Source: a virus. Taken from it: a stretch of 38,946 nt of DNA. Position numbers and translations under genes: made by a program. The first letter of the stretch is position 1. Each line of letters starts with the position of its first letter. This document shows positions 12,670 to 21,606 of this stretch, one piece after another. Location of the stretch: positions 1 to 38,946 of IMG/VR virus record IMGVR_UViG_3300030382_003005; one strand, written 5' to 3'. The notes under the pieces are model-generated. The model was not told the DNA's origin. It made no database searches and saw only the letters and a list, made by a program, of their open reading frames with translations.

Positions 12670-13332
12670 ATGGGAAAAACCTTGATAAATCCTAAGAACC
12701 AGAAAACGTATGGTGGTGACGACCAAATTCCAGACGAAAACTACTATAATGGAGTATTCTTTTCAAATCCAGAACTAGCTCAGATGTTCAGAGATAACAA
12801 TTGGAATACCACATTGAAAGTGGGAGATCCTGAACCTGAACCTGAAACTGAAACTCCGAGAGGAGGGGCAAAAAAAGATGGGTCTAAGAAGAAGTGGCAT
12901 TGGATTGATGATGATCGTATTCCTAGCCAAGCAGAGATTGATTTTTATGCAAGTTTCGATGAAGAAGGGAATCCTACAGAAGAAACCACGATAACACAAG
13001 ATCATCTCGATGAAATTGGCATGGGTGGAGGAGATGATGGACAAGGATTTACAGTAGATGATGTTGGTCCTGGCGTAGAAGTAAATGCTGATGAAATACC
13101 AAAAGAAATGCCAGGATTTACTTCTGAGCATAACCCCTACATAGATCCCATGACAGGAGAAAAGAAGTTTCTAACTAGAGAGCAATGGAGTGCATCTATA
13201 GGAGAAGACGAAAAATATGGTAAAGGTAGAGGGTTCACCGCACCTGAAGGTGGAAAAGTAAAATCAGGTACTTTAAGGCGAAATATTAGGAAGATGGCTC
13301 CCTCATTGATCTCTGGTAGTAGAACATCATGA
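12670..13332 (+). CDS. Acidic paralogue B with C-terminal LRR tag
   Basis: 220 residues. Begins MGKTLINPKNQKTYGGDDQI, matching the N-terminal ~52 residues of paralogue A with few changes, and ends SGTLRRNIRKMAPSLI plus a short tail. The middle is unrelated to A: Glu/Pro/Thr-rich, with KKWHWIDDDRIPSQAEIDFY, then ENPYID-like and MTGEKKFLTREQW segments. It looks like a duplicated gene whose centre has been replaced or has diverged. Function unknown; role with terminase or virion inferred from position. Stop overlaps the next ATG (ATGA). Confidence 0.7.
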   Translation: MGKTLINPKNQKTYGGDDQIPDENYYNGVFFSNPELAQMFRDNNWNTTLKVGDPEPEPETETPRGGAKKDGSKKKWHWIDDDRIPSQAEIDFYASFDEEGNPTEETTITQDHLDEIGMGGGDDGQGFTVDDVGPGVEVNADEIPKEMPGFTSEHNPYIDPMTGEKKFLTREQWSASIGEDEKYGKGRGFTAPEGGKVKSGTLRRNIRKMAPSLISGSRTS

Positions 13333-13637
13333 CCGAAGATCAGGTAAAAAGTTACGATTCTGATGGAATGATCTATGTGAGGCCGACTTCAGGCAAATAT
13401 GCTAATGATAGTACAAGCTCCTTCATAACTTGCCTTGCAGAGTTTGAGACTATTCAAGAAGCCGATGATTTTAAAGAAAAGTGGGCAAAGGCATCGAATT
13501 CTAAAGAAGTACGCAAGTTTCTTCTAGATAAACATGAATTAGATCATCCAGAATGGTTTAGGCTCTCTGGTAGATTGAGAGATGAATATATTGATTACTA
13601 TCATGACACGGTAACAAATGAGAACAATATTCAATAA
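13329..13637 (+). CDS. Hypothetical small late protein
   Basis: 102 residues, acidic, alpha/beta by eye: SFITCLAEFETIQEADDFKE, a helix KEVRKFLLDKHEL, then PEWFRLSGRLRDEYIDYYHD. No family recognised. Overlaps the previous gene by ATGA, and its end is overlapped by the small 54-residue frame. Confidence 0.6.
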   Translation: MTEDQVKSYDSDGMIYVRPTSGKYANDSTSSFITCLAEFETIQEADDFKEKWAKASNSKEVRKFLLDKHELDHPEWFRLSGRLRDEYIDYYHDTVTNENNIQ

Positions 13638-13782
13638 AGCAGATAAGAACAGAACTGAGTACGAAGAAAATATGCCGAAGCAAGGGTTTAAATCTGGTGA
13701 AAAGATAAATGAAGAGCTCCTGGACGAACACAATGCCAGGACAAAAGGGAAAACATTACTCACTACAGGGCTAACTCGCTGA
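13618..13782 (+). CDS. Small hypothetical late protein (54 aa)
   Basis: A 54-residue frame read directly: MRTIFNKADKNRTEYEENMP, then a charged middle (KSGEKINEELLDEHNARTK) and TTGLTR end. It fills the gap between two late genes exactly: it overlaps the previous gene by 20 bases and stops (13780-13782) one base before the ATG of the 828-residue protein. The ribosome site is weak, so start and reality are uncertain; an internal ATG at 13672 is an alternative. Confidence 0.5.
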   Translation: MRTIFNKADKNRTEYEENMPKQGFKSGEKINEELLDEHNARTKGKTLLTTGLTR

Positions 13783-13783
13783 T

Positions 13784-16270
13784 ATGGCAAAGAAATATAT
13801 CGAGGTCAAGGGGCCATTTCAAATAAGGAATAAGGAAGCTGCAAGTAGAATTAGCAAAGAAATTTTACGGCTTGCGAAAAAACATCCTTCTGCGAAATTT
13901 ATTCTTCGGGAGAGTCATCGTAAACAGGGATCGGGAAGTGTATATAGTGCTGCATTCCAGACTCTTACTAAAAATGACATGGGGGATAGGATACATGTCG
14001 AGAAAGCAAAGCATGGAAGAGGATATGCACATTTGGGTCCACCATCTAAGGTTCGTGAAGGAAAGATAGCTAAACTTGGTGCATTTAAAGTTGCAGAGTT
14101 CACTTTTTCTGGCAAAGTTCCTTCTGCAGAATACAAGGCATGGAGAGAAGTTGACATAAGTATCAGTAAGGAAAAGACTTGGGACCCTTTAAGAACTAAA
14201 GGTCAGCATTTAGTCTCATTTGGCTACAAGCCTGAGAAAGTAAAGAAGTATGTTGGTGGTACAGCAAGTGCATCTAAAAAAGTTGATGCATACATTGACA
14301 GAGTTTCTGAGTATGGGAGGAAGAAAGGTGCAAAGCAAACCTCTGTAGATATCGCAATTGAGTATATACAGGACAAGAGCGACGAGTTTGCAGAAACCCA
14401 ACGATACCAGAATCCAAGTGCAGAGCCAATACATATGCTCTCTAAAGCAAGACAGACTAGATTAGAGAGACTACGCAAGAATTATGGTACTATACCAGTA
14501 CAAACTGGCAAAGTAAATATTGAAGGTGCTGGTAAAAAGAAGATTGTTCCCCAAGTTCCCATACAGACTGATCCGCACAAAATATATCGTAGTAATATTG
14601 CAACATCAACTAAAGAGAAGTTTAAAGGCGAGGCTAAGAGGGGATTGCCTGGAACTGGTTTTAGGGAAAGTGGAACTTCTACATCTTTTGAACCAGTTGG
14701 TATAGCTAGCGAGATTAATCCTGGGAGAGAGTTTGATGAAGATGCAGTAATGTCACATAAAGATGATGCACCACGTTATCCAACTCATTCCAGTGAGCGA
14801 GTTACCTTCCCTGCAGATCAAAAGCCTTTAAAAAATGTGAAACCAATTAAGTTTCCTGCAATTACAACAGCAGGGAAATTTGATCCCAAGAATCGCAAAT
14901 ACACTCAATTTGGTGAGTCTAAAACACCAAAGCCTGAAACACTTTCCGTAGCACAAAAGAAAGAATACAGAAAGCATGGGCTTAAAGTGCCAACGAATGT
15001 TGTACCCATAATACAACCCTTCAGTCAAATATCATCTGGACTGATACAATGGGATAAATATAAAAGTGAATTAGACTCATCACACAGTATTACTCCTTCA
15101 GACGAATTTAAGAAATCATCCTTTGAATCACCTGATATTGCTTCTGCAGATAAAGGAGGAGGAGGTAATATGCAGACACATACAGACGAGTTCATTGATA
15201 GAAAAGCACAGGGAATGAGGGATGACCTGTCAAATATAGAGAAAAAACCCTGGCTGATTGATAGTGTTAAGGTTGGAGATACTAAAAAAGCAACTAAAAC
15301 CACCACTATAACTGATGTTCTCTATGGTGATGGTACTGAGCATAATCCTGCAACTGGAACACAAGATAAAGCACCATCCTCAACTTCTCCAAGAAGTGTT
15401 AGTGATCCAATTGAGCCGTACAAGGAAAAACTTCCTGATCTACCACCAGGAGTAAGAAAAACCAAAAAACCAGAGAGTCGTGAACGGAAACATCAACGTA
15501 GATTAGAGAACCTGAAAACCGAGACAACTAATATCTCAATACATAAAAATAAAAAAGGAGAAGAATACTTCCGCCTCAATAAGAATCCAGGATATGATAA
15601 AGAAGTACGGACTAAACATACCCTTGAAACTATGTCCATAGAAGAACAGGGACGGAAAGAAGCAGCCAAACGAAAAGAGGGTAGTACAAGAGCGCAGCAA
15701 ATTAAGAAGAATTATGTTGAATTCCGCAATAAAGCTGTTAAAGACTTTAATGTGAAAATAGCAGCAGGAGAGACGACAAGTAAAGTAGACACTTCTGATG
15801 TAACAAGTGCGAATATCACAAAAGGAACACATAGCCCTCAGAGAACATTTTCGTTGGCGAAGAAAGCTCCACCAAAAGGGGTAACTGCAGGAAGTATGAT
15901 CAGGGGTGCATTTAAACTTGGAGGGATATTAAGTGTTGGGATAGCTCCGCTTCTAGCAGTTAAAGAAGTTAAAGCTGCAGGGGCAAAACTAACTCCAGCA
16001 AATATTGGTCAAGAAACTGCTAGGTTCATGCTTGGATCGGATCGAGTATGGAGTGGAGTTGGAGCAAAGAACAAAGGATACTTCCAGAAAGTCGGCCCAA
16101 CAACAAAAGGTGTCGAAGGTGGAAGACGACCTATTAAACCGATTCCAGGTGCAGGAGGCCCAAATACTCCTTATGCAAAACTCAAGAAATCTGTAAGTGG
16201 TGCAATGATAGAATGGAGTAAGGCTTCTAGTAAAGCATCGGAGGCATTAAAATATAGGAGAGTTAAATGA
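13784..16270 (+). CDS. Giant basic low-complexity protein (candidate internal/ejected virion protein)
   Basis: 828 residues, rich in Lys, Ser, Thr and Pro, mostly without hydrophobic core. The N-terminal ~170 residues look folded (IEVKGPFQIRNKEAASRISK, FILRESHRKQGSG, AEFTFSGKVPSAEYKAWREV). A long disordered centre follows, and residues ~700-730 form a hydrophobic segment (MIRGAFKLGGILSVGIAPLL). The C-terminus is basic (SKASEALKYRRVK). No family recognised. Size, charge and one membrane-like helix resemble proteins carried in the head and ejected with DNA, or a large adaptor for the HNH protein encoded immediately downstream (ATGA overlap). Function unproven. Confidence 0.65.
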   Translation: MAKKYIEVKGPFQIRNKEAASRISKEILRLAKKHPSAKFILRESHRKQGSGSVYSAAFQTLTKNDMGDRIHVEKAKHGRGYAHLGPPSKVREGKIAKLGAFKVAEFTFSGKVPSAEYKAWREVDISISKEKTWDPLRTKGQHLVSFGYKPEKVKKYVGGTASASKKVDAYIDRVSEYGRKKGAKQTSVDIAIEYIQDKSDEFAETQRYQNPSAEPIHMLSKARQTRLERLRKNYGTIPVQTGKVNIEGAGKKKIVPQVPIQTDPHKIYRSNIATSTKEKFKGEAKRGLPGTGFRESGTSTSFEPVGIASEINPGREFDEDAVMSHKDDAPRYPTHSSERVTFPADQKPLKNVKPIKFPAITTAGKFDPKNRKYTQFGESKTPKPETLSVAQKKEYRKHGLKVPTNVVPIIQPFSQISSGLIQWDKYKSELDSSHSITPSDEFKKSSFESPDIASADKGGGGNMQTHTDEFIDRKAQGMRDDLSNIEKKPWLIDSVKVGDTKKATKTTTITDVLYGDGTEHNPATGTQDKAPSSTSPRSVSDPIEPYKEKLPDLPPGVRKTKKPESRERKHQRRLENLKTETTNISIHKNKKGEEYFRLNKNPGYDKEVRTKHTLETMSIEEQGRKEAAKRKEGSTRAQQIKKNYVEFRNKAVKDFNVKIAAGETTSKVDTSDVTSANITKGTHSPQRTFSLAKKAPPKGVTAGSMIRGAFKLGGILSVGIAPLLAVKEVKAAGAKLTPANIGQETARFMLGSDRVWSGVGAKNKGYFQKVGPTTKGVEGGRRPIKPIPGAGGPNTPYAKLKKSVSGAMIEWSKASSKASEALKYRRVK

Positions 16271-17118
16271 AAAAGAAAGAGTGGGATAATATCCATATGC
16301 CCAAGATGCTTAGTAAAAGTGGAAAGAAAAAAGGGGCAACTGTTGCAAAAGCACCGAAAGTTAAGAAGGGATCTGGTACTCAAGTTACAGTCGCTTCAAT
16401 GATGAAAGCATTTATACCGCCACCACCAGCAAAGAAACGTGCATTAACAAGGAATGATTATTTAAGTGCGAAAACTCCACAAGGTAAAAGCAAATGGAGC
16501 GTTGCTAGAGATACTATCATTGGCAACGAGGGAACCACAAAAATGCCTGTTACAAAATGGGTTCCTATTCCTAAAGGAGCCGAAGTTGTAGAAGGTAAAC
16601 TAGAGATGCTGAAGGGCAGTAGCAGGGGGGCTGGAGAACGGAAAGTTACTACAATGGAAGATACAGGTATAACACGATGGAAAGATGCATACACAGGAGA
16701 GACAATAACTGATGATAATGAGATACAAATAGATCATACAGTTTCAATAGATAGAGCAAAGCGTAGTGGGGCGTTCAAGAAATTGGGCGATGCACAAAGA
16801 TTTGGCACGTATTTAGAAAACCTTGTAATAACAAAAGAGAAAACGAATAAAGACAAAGGCGCAAAAGACTTAGGAGATCCGAAGTTTGGGGGATATGAAC
16901 CTGCTCATGAGCCAAAGAAATATGCACAAAGATATGGTAATGTTATGAAGGACATGGGATTAGTAATGAAATATAGCGAAGGTCGTGGATATAAAAAGCA
17001 TACAGGAGAAGACCCAAAAGGCCCTGTTCAACATATCCTTGATATGCAAAGAGGAGAACCAATCGCTGATACACAAACACGGCATGATACGTGGATGATG
17101 AGAGCTAGGAAAAAATGA
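16267..17118 (+). CDS. HNH nuclease (DUF1524/GmrSD-like His-Me finger) with basic N-terminal extension
   Basis: 283 residues. The N-terminal ~60 residues are strongly basic with a PPPP stretch. Residues ~135-200 fit the ββα-metal fold: WKDAYTGETI, then EIQIDHTVSI (D156-H157), SGAFKK, and LENLVITKEKTNKDKGAK with the structural Asn (N185) and N194/K197. The DH, NL and NKxKG spacing matches DUF1524-like nucleases more than classical CxxC HNH proteins. Tail is charged (QTRHDTWMMRARKK). HNH nucleases next to the large terminase stimulate packaging in other phages; a virion-carried or exclusion role is also possible. Overlaps both neighbours by ATGA. Confidence 0.72.
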   Translation: MKKKEWDNIHMPKMLSKSGKKKGATVAKAPKVKKGSGTQVTVASMMKAFIPPPPAKKRALTRNDYLSAKTPQGKSKWSVARDTIIGNEGTTKMPVTKWVPIPKGAEVVEGKLEMLKGSSRGAGERKVTTMEDTGITRWKDAYTGETITDDNEIQIDHTVSIDRAKRSGAFKKLGDAQRFGTYLENLVITKEKTNKDKGAKDLGDPKFGGYEPAHEPKKYAQRYGNVMKDMGLVMKYSEGRGYKKHTGEDPKGPVQHILDMQRGEPIADTQTRHDTWMMRARKK

Positions 17119-18569
17119 GCAGTAATGCAGTAAAAGCACTAAAGATTGCAGAAGCAATTATTGAGTCAGAAGAAACTAATAAGCTCAATTGCTATAATCC
17201 ATATGATTATCAGAAAAGATTCCATAATGCAAAAGACATGAAGGGTCGTCTTGCAAGGCAAAGACTCTTGATGGCAGCAAATAAAACTGGAAAGACTTAC
17301 TGTGGGGCAGTAGAGATGGCATTTCACTTAACTGGCCTTTACCCTAAGTGGTGGACAGGAGCAAAGTTTCACCGCCCTGTTACTGCATGGGCTGCTGGAA
17401 ATACAACAGGCAATACAAGAGATATAGTACAAGCAGAGTTATTAGGAGAGCCAGGTGATCCAGAAGATTTCGGAAAAGGAGCAATACCAAAAGACTTAAT
17501 AGTGGGACAACCACAAAGACTTCCTGGTATTCCAAATGCATACCAAAATGTAATAATAAAACATTCTTCTGGTAAAAACTCTAAACTTATGTTTAAATCT
17601 TACGAACAGGGTAAACAGCAATGGATGGGGAAAGCTGTTGATGTGGTATGGTTAGATGAGGAACCACCTCAAGATATATACTCTCAGGCACTTCGTGCAT
17701 CCTTGAAAACAGGAGGGTTAGTGTATATGACCTTTACACCTGAAACTGGAATGACCCCAGTTATTACCCAGTTTATGACAAAGCTAGGTAATTCACAGGC
17801 ATTGTTCTCAGCGACATGGGATGACGCGCCTCATTTAGATGAGGGTATCAAGGAAGAGATTTTGAGGGCATTGCCTCCGCATGAAAGAGAAATGCGGTCA
17901 AAAGGGATACCAATATTTGGTTCAGGTATGGTCTTTCCTAATATAGAGGATCAAATACAATGTGATCCATTTGCAATACCTGAGTATTGGCCTAGAGTTT
18001 GTGGATTAGATTTTGGATGGGATCACCCTACTGCTGCAGTTTGGCTTGCATGGGATCGTGATACGGATACAGTATATGTTTATGACTGCTATAGACAATC
18101 TGCACAAACACCTGTTGTTCATTCTGCTGCAATACGAGAAAGAGGGAAATGGATACCTGTTGTATGGCCTCATGATGGATCGCAACATGATAAAGGATCA
18201 GGACACTCACTTGCAGATATATATCGGAGACAGGGTTTAAATATGATGCACACTCACTTTACTAATCCAAAAGGTGACATTGCAATAGAACCTGGTATCA
18301 TGGATATGCTGCAAAGAATGGAAACTGGTCGTTTTAAAGTTTTTAGTTTCTTAAGAGAATGGTATGAAGAAGTTAGAATGTACCATCGTAAAGATGGCAA
18401 AATAGTAGCGAACAATGATGACTTGATGAGTGCAACACGATATGCTTGTCAGTCTTTAAAGTTTGCAACTACAGGGAAACCTACACATCGTAAAAGGAGA
18501 GCTGTTGGGGCTGGACCTGGTGAATGGAATTACTTTCCTGTTGATAAACCTACAAGAATATTTGCATAA
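17115..18569 (+). CDS. terL: Terminase large subunit
   Basis: 484 residues. ATPase: an adenine/Walker A region MAANKTGKT (53-61, the deviant A..GKT loop) and Walker B VDVVWLDEE (175-183, D181/E182), followed by the coupling motif TFTPETG. Nuclease (RNase H-like): VCGLDFGWDHPTAAVWL with the first catalytic Asp at 298, and later acidic residues including YDCYRQS and the C-terminal NNDDLMSATRYA. It cuts concatemers and drives DNA into the prohead at the portal. Normal family length. Start is ATGA-coupled to the HNH gene; the small subunit lies far upstream, with five ORFs and the nuclease between. Confidence 0.95.
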   Translation: MSSNAVKALKIAEAIIESEETNKLNCYNPYDYQKRFHNAKDMKGRLARQRLLMAANKTGKTYCGAVEMAFHLTGLYPKWWTGAKFHRPVTAWAAGNTTGNTRDIVQAELLGEPGDPEDFGKGAIPKDLIVGQPQRLPGIPNAYQNVIIKHSSGKNSKLMFKSYEQGKQQWMGKAVDVVWLDEEPPQDIYSQALRASLKTGGLVYMTFTPETGMTPVITQFMTKLGNSQALFSATWDDAPHLDEGIKEEILRALPPHEREMRSKGIPIFGSGMVFPNIEDQIQCDPFAIPEYWPRVCGLDFGWDHPTAAVWLAWDRDTDTVYVYDCYRQSAQTPVVHSAAIRERGKWIPVVWPHDGSQHDKGSGHSLADIYRRQGLNMMHTHFTNPKGDIAIEPGIMDMLQRMETGRFKVFSFLREWYEEVRMYHRKDGKIVANNDDLMSATRYACQSLKFATTGKPTHRKRRAVGAGPGEWNYFPVDKPTRIFA

Positions 18570-18578
18570 GGAGATAAT

Positions 18579-19004
18579 ATGAGTCTTTTTAGTGATTGGT
18601 CAACCAAAGCCAAAACATACTATGATGAAAAGGTAAAGCCAGACGGAGGAACACCAAAGTCATTTTTCGATAGTGGGAAAAGATTAGTTACTAAAGCATA
18701 TAATGAAAGATGGACTCCAGGTAAAACACCAGCGTATGCGGAGTCACATGCGACACAACAAATAAGAGGAATACTGAGTGATCAATTGAATCCATTGAGA
18801 AGTGCAGCAGCATCTACAGTAGAAGGAGCAAAACCAGGCCAATCTGCAGAAGATTTACTCTATGGTTCCCGAAGAGGAATACAGGGTAGAAGGAAATCTG
18901 GTAAAAGCAATAGTGAGGACTTGAGAAGGACACCTTATGCAATGAAGAATGATACTTTACTAACACAAGGGCAAAAAGCCAAAAAGTTAAAAGGGAAAGT
19001 ATAG
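18579..19004 (+). CDS. Small tagged protein C (LLYGSRRGIQ...LRR)
   Basis: 141 residues, basic, no family recognised. A helical N-terminus (WSTKAKTYYDEKVKP) and a segment (THATQ-like) QIRGILSDQLNPLRSAAAST are followed by LLYGSRRGIQ (93-102) and EDLRR (113-117). The first phrase recurs identically in the next gene; the LRR part recurs in two acidic proteins upstream. AAGGAGATAAT gives a clear start. Located between large terminase and portal, so probably a head or packaging component carrying a localisation tag. Confidence 0.65.
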   Translation: MSLFSDWSTKAKTYYDEKVKPDGGTPKSFFDSGKRLVTKAYNERWTPGKTPAYAESHATQQIRGILSDQLNPLRSAAASTVEGAKPGQSAEDLLYGSRRGIQGRRKSGKSNSEDLRRTPYAMKNDTLLTQGQKAKKLKGKV

Positions 19005-19012
19005 GAGATAAT

Positions 19013-19687
19013 ATGAAAGTATATACAGAAGTAAACTACATCTGGAAAGATGATAAATTAGTTCAAACTGATTCCAAGTCATTTGACTATGAGGGAGAAG
19101 TTTCCTTATGCCACAATAGAACAAGGCGAGTAGGGAGTAAGTGGACAGGTTACAAAACTATTAATATCCCACATACCCATAAATCAATAAATGATATTAA
19201 ACCTAAAGGTGGGACTACAGCAGAGGCCACAAATGCAGCTAACGAAGCAGTTCATTCTGGAGCTACTGCAATTACTACAGGGATCAAGAAAATAAAAGAA
19301 ACTGTAAGTAAAGGGCCTACTGGTGGAACAGCGAAAGATGTTGCAGATGCTTTATACGGAGGTTCTACTAAAGACCTAGTTGAAAAGGCACAAGAAACTT
19401 ATGTTAATTTAGAAACCTCCTTTAATAAAAATAAGGATGATCTTGCACAAGCATTATTTGCTCCTACTAAGAACAAACTTGAGGAGACTGCAACATCAAT
19501 TATAAACGAGAATATAAATAAGAATAGGCCAACTAGTAATGTGAATGGGCAAGAAGATGAACTGCTTTATGGTTCACGAAGAGGAATACAAATGCAAGAT
19601 GAAGGACAAAGAGCTTCAAGTGGAGGATTACGAAGAGATATACATGTATTAAGAACATTGTCAGGTAAAGCAAAACCAAAAGGATAG
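19013..19687 (+). CDS. Small tagged protein D (LLYGSRRGIQ...LRR)
   Basis: 224 residues. An N-terminal beta-rich domain (TEVNYIWKDDKLVQTDSKSF, YEGEVSLCHN, TGYKTINIPHTH) is followed by Ala/Thr-rich helices (ATNAANEAVHSGATAITTGI, KLEETATSII) and ends with LLYGSRRGIQ (184-193) and SSGGLRRDI (202-210). LYGG at ~114-117 may be a degenerate extra copy. Shares the tag with protein C. No enzyme motif. AGGAGATAAT start, 8 bases after gene C. Likely a virion or head-assembly protein. Confidence 0.65.
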   Translation: MKVYTEVNYIWKDDKLVQTDSKSFDYEGEVSLCHNRTRRVGSKWTGYKTINIPHTHKSINDIKPKGGTTAEATNAANEAVHSGATAITTGIKKIKETVSKGPTGGTAKDVADALYGGSTKDLVEKAQETYVNLETSFNKNKDDLAQALFAPTKNKLEETATSIINENINKNRPTSNVNGQEDELLYGSRRGIQMQDEGQRASSGGLRRDIHVLRTLSGKAKPKG

Positions 19688-19690
19688 AGA

Positions 19691-21340
19691 ATGGCATATA
19701 GTGAAAAAGATCCGATTGCAACATCATTGGACAAACAGTATGAATTCTTAAAAGGTAAGCGTACTACTTGGGAACGAAATTGGCAGGAAATTGCAGAATA
19801 TGTCCTTCCACATCGCTCCGACTTTACTTCTAAAAGGTCAAAAGGTGAAGAACGTCTAGAAATGGCTTTTGAAGGCACTGCTATGCGGTCATTAAAACGC
19901 TTTGCCTCAAATATACATAATGTTTTTACACCAATGGGTGCAGAATGGTTCCGTTTTACTACAGGACACCCATATTTAGATAATCAAAGACATATTGCTC
20001 TATGGCTAGAAGATGCAACACGAATCGTCAAACACCATATCTCCAGACCGTCATCGAACTTCCACTCTGCGATCTATCAGTATTACCTTGAGGCAGGGGC
20101 TTTTGGAACTGGTATTGTATTTGTTGAAGATATTCCTGGTCGTGGGCCTCATTTTAGGAACTTCCCTTTATCGGACTGCGTGTTGGCTGCTGGTGGAGAA
20201 ATGGAGATTGATACCGTCTTCCGAGTCTACAAACAAACGCATAAAGACTTAATAGAGCGTTTTGACCCTGCATTATTACCTGAAGAAGTTTTGCAGAAAG
20301 CAGGTAGTGAGAAAATGCTGGAAGAAGTTGATGTAATACATTATGTTGCTCCAGCATGGCTTATGAAAGAACAGTTACCGCCAGATTGGATGTACCCATT
20401 TGTCTCTATTCACTATCTAAAAGAAAAAAAGAAGGTAATAAAATTAAGTGGTTATGAGACAATGCCATATATATGTGCTAGGTGGGAAAGATCAGATCGT
20501 GAAATATATGGAAGAGGCCCAACATGGGAAATACTTCCTGATATGCGATTAATCAATGAAGTTGAGAAAGTATATCTAAAAGGTGTTCAAAAAGCTATTG
20601 CACCTCCGATGTTTGTTCCAGACTCAGGGCTTCTTGATCCATTAGACACAACTCCTGATGCTATAAATTACTATACTGCAGGAATTGGAGGTAAAGATAC
20701 TATATTCCCTGTTCCAAATGCTGGAAGAATAGAATATGCACAAGATTTGAATGCAAGATTAGTTAATTCAATAAAAGAAGGATATTACTTAGATGTCTTA
20801 GAGCTACCAGGCCCAATTGCACCTGATGGTGATGTAATGCGCTTCAGCGCAACAGAGGTTTCAGTACGGATGCGTAATCGTATGCCAGTACTCGGGCCTC
20901 TATTAGCAAGACAGGAATCAGAGTTGCTTGATCCCTTAATTAAGAGGACTGCATTTATTCTTATGAGATCAGGACAATTAGGTGAGATGCCTGAAGAATT
21001 ACAAGAAGGATTTAGAGTTGAATATCTTAATCCTATATCCATAGCAATGCGTAGTGGTGAGGTTAATTCGATAGTACAGTTATTTGAGATGATTATGCCA
21101 CTTGCACAAATAGACCAGACTATACCAATGTATTTCAATACTCAGCAGATACTTAAGAATACTGCAGAAGTATTACAAGTCTCTCCATCTAACCTGAGAA
21201 CAGAAGAAGAAGTAGCACAGATGGTACAGCAACAACAGAATGAGAAAATGATAGCACAAGAACAAGAACTTGCACGAACAACAGCAGAAGTAGATGAAAG
21301 ACAGGCTAATGCTGAAGCAACAAGGAAGCAAGCAGCATGA
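19691..21340 (+). CDS. Portal / head-tail connector protein
   Basis: 549 residues, T7 gp8/BPP-1-type podovirus connector. Signatures: LDKQYEFLKGKRTTWERNWQEIAEYVLPHR at the N-terminus, FEGTAMRSLKRFASNIHNVF, then MGAEWFRFTTG and the wing/stem strand-helix blocks YGRGPTWEILPDMRLINEV and DVMRFSATEVSVRMRNRMPVLG. A Gln/Glu-rich tail (~510-549, EEVAQMVQQQQNEK) is typical of the family crown/barrel end. It forms the 12-mer ring for DNA entry and tail attachment. Start ATG follows AGGATAGAG; stop is ATGA-coupled to the next gene. Confidence 0.93.
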   Translation: MAYSEKDPIATSLDKQYEFLKGKRTTWERNWQEIAEYVLPHRSDFTSKRSKGEERLEMAFEGTAMRSLKRFASNIHNVFTPMGAEWFRFTTGHPYLDNQRHIALWLEDATRIVKHHISRPSSNFHSAIYQYYLEAGAFGTGIVFVEDIPGRGPHFRNFPLSDCVLAAGGEMEIDTVFRVYKQTHKDLIERFDPALLPEEVLQKAGSEKMLEEVDVIHYVAPAWLMKEQLPPDWMYPFVSIHYLKEKKKVIKLSGYETMPYICARWERSDREIYGRGPTWEILPDMRLINEVEKVYLKGVQKAIAPPMFVPDSGLLDPLDTTPDAINYYTAGIGGKDTIFPVPNAGRIEYAQDLNARLVNSIKEGYYLDVLELPGPIAPDGDVMRFSATEVSVRMRNRMPVLGPLLARQESELLDPLIKRTAFILMRSGQLGEMPEELQEGFRVEYLNPISIAMRSGEVNSIVQLFEMIMPLAQIDQTIPMYFNTQQILKNTAEVLQVSPSNLRTEEEVAQMVQQQQNEKMIAQEQELARTTAEVDERQANAEATRKQAA

Positions 21341-21606
21341 ATTTTCCTTTTCAAGAAAGAAAAAGAGAACAAGATTTATTTCGTGATGTATTTAAAAATG
21401 AACAAGGCAAGGATTTGCTGGCTATTCTTGCAAAATCATTTCATGTTTATAAGACAGCACAAACACCTGATCCTTATATCTCTGCCTTCCAAGAAGGTCA
21501 AAGATCAGTAGTAATGAAGATAATAGAGATCGTTGAAACCGATCTTGAAGCTGTAAAAAGGCGGATGGATCAACAAGAAGCAGAACGTCTTAAAAGGAGA
21601 CAATAA
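21337..21606 (+). CDS. Bbp19-like small virion/assembly protein
   Basis: 89 residues. Pattern DLFRDVFKNEQGKDLLAILAKSF, then AFQEGQRSVVMKIIEIV, ending in a charged helix rich in Arg/Gln. This resembles small Bbp19-like proteins located between portal and scaffold in BPP-1-type phages. Overlaps both neighbours (ATGA, TAATG). Role unknown; position suggests prohead assembly. Confidence 0.6.
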   Translation: MNFPFQERKREQDLFRDVFKNEQGKDLLAILAKSFHVYKTAQTPDPYISAFQEGQRSVVMKIIEIVETDLEAVKRRMDQQEAERLKRRQ

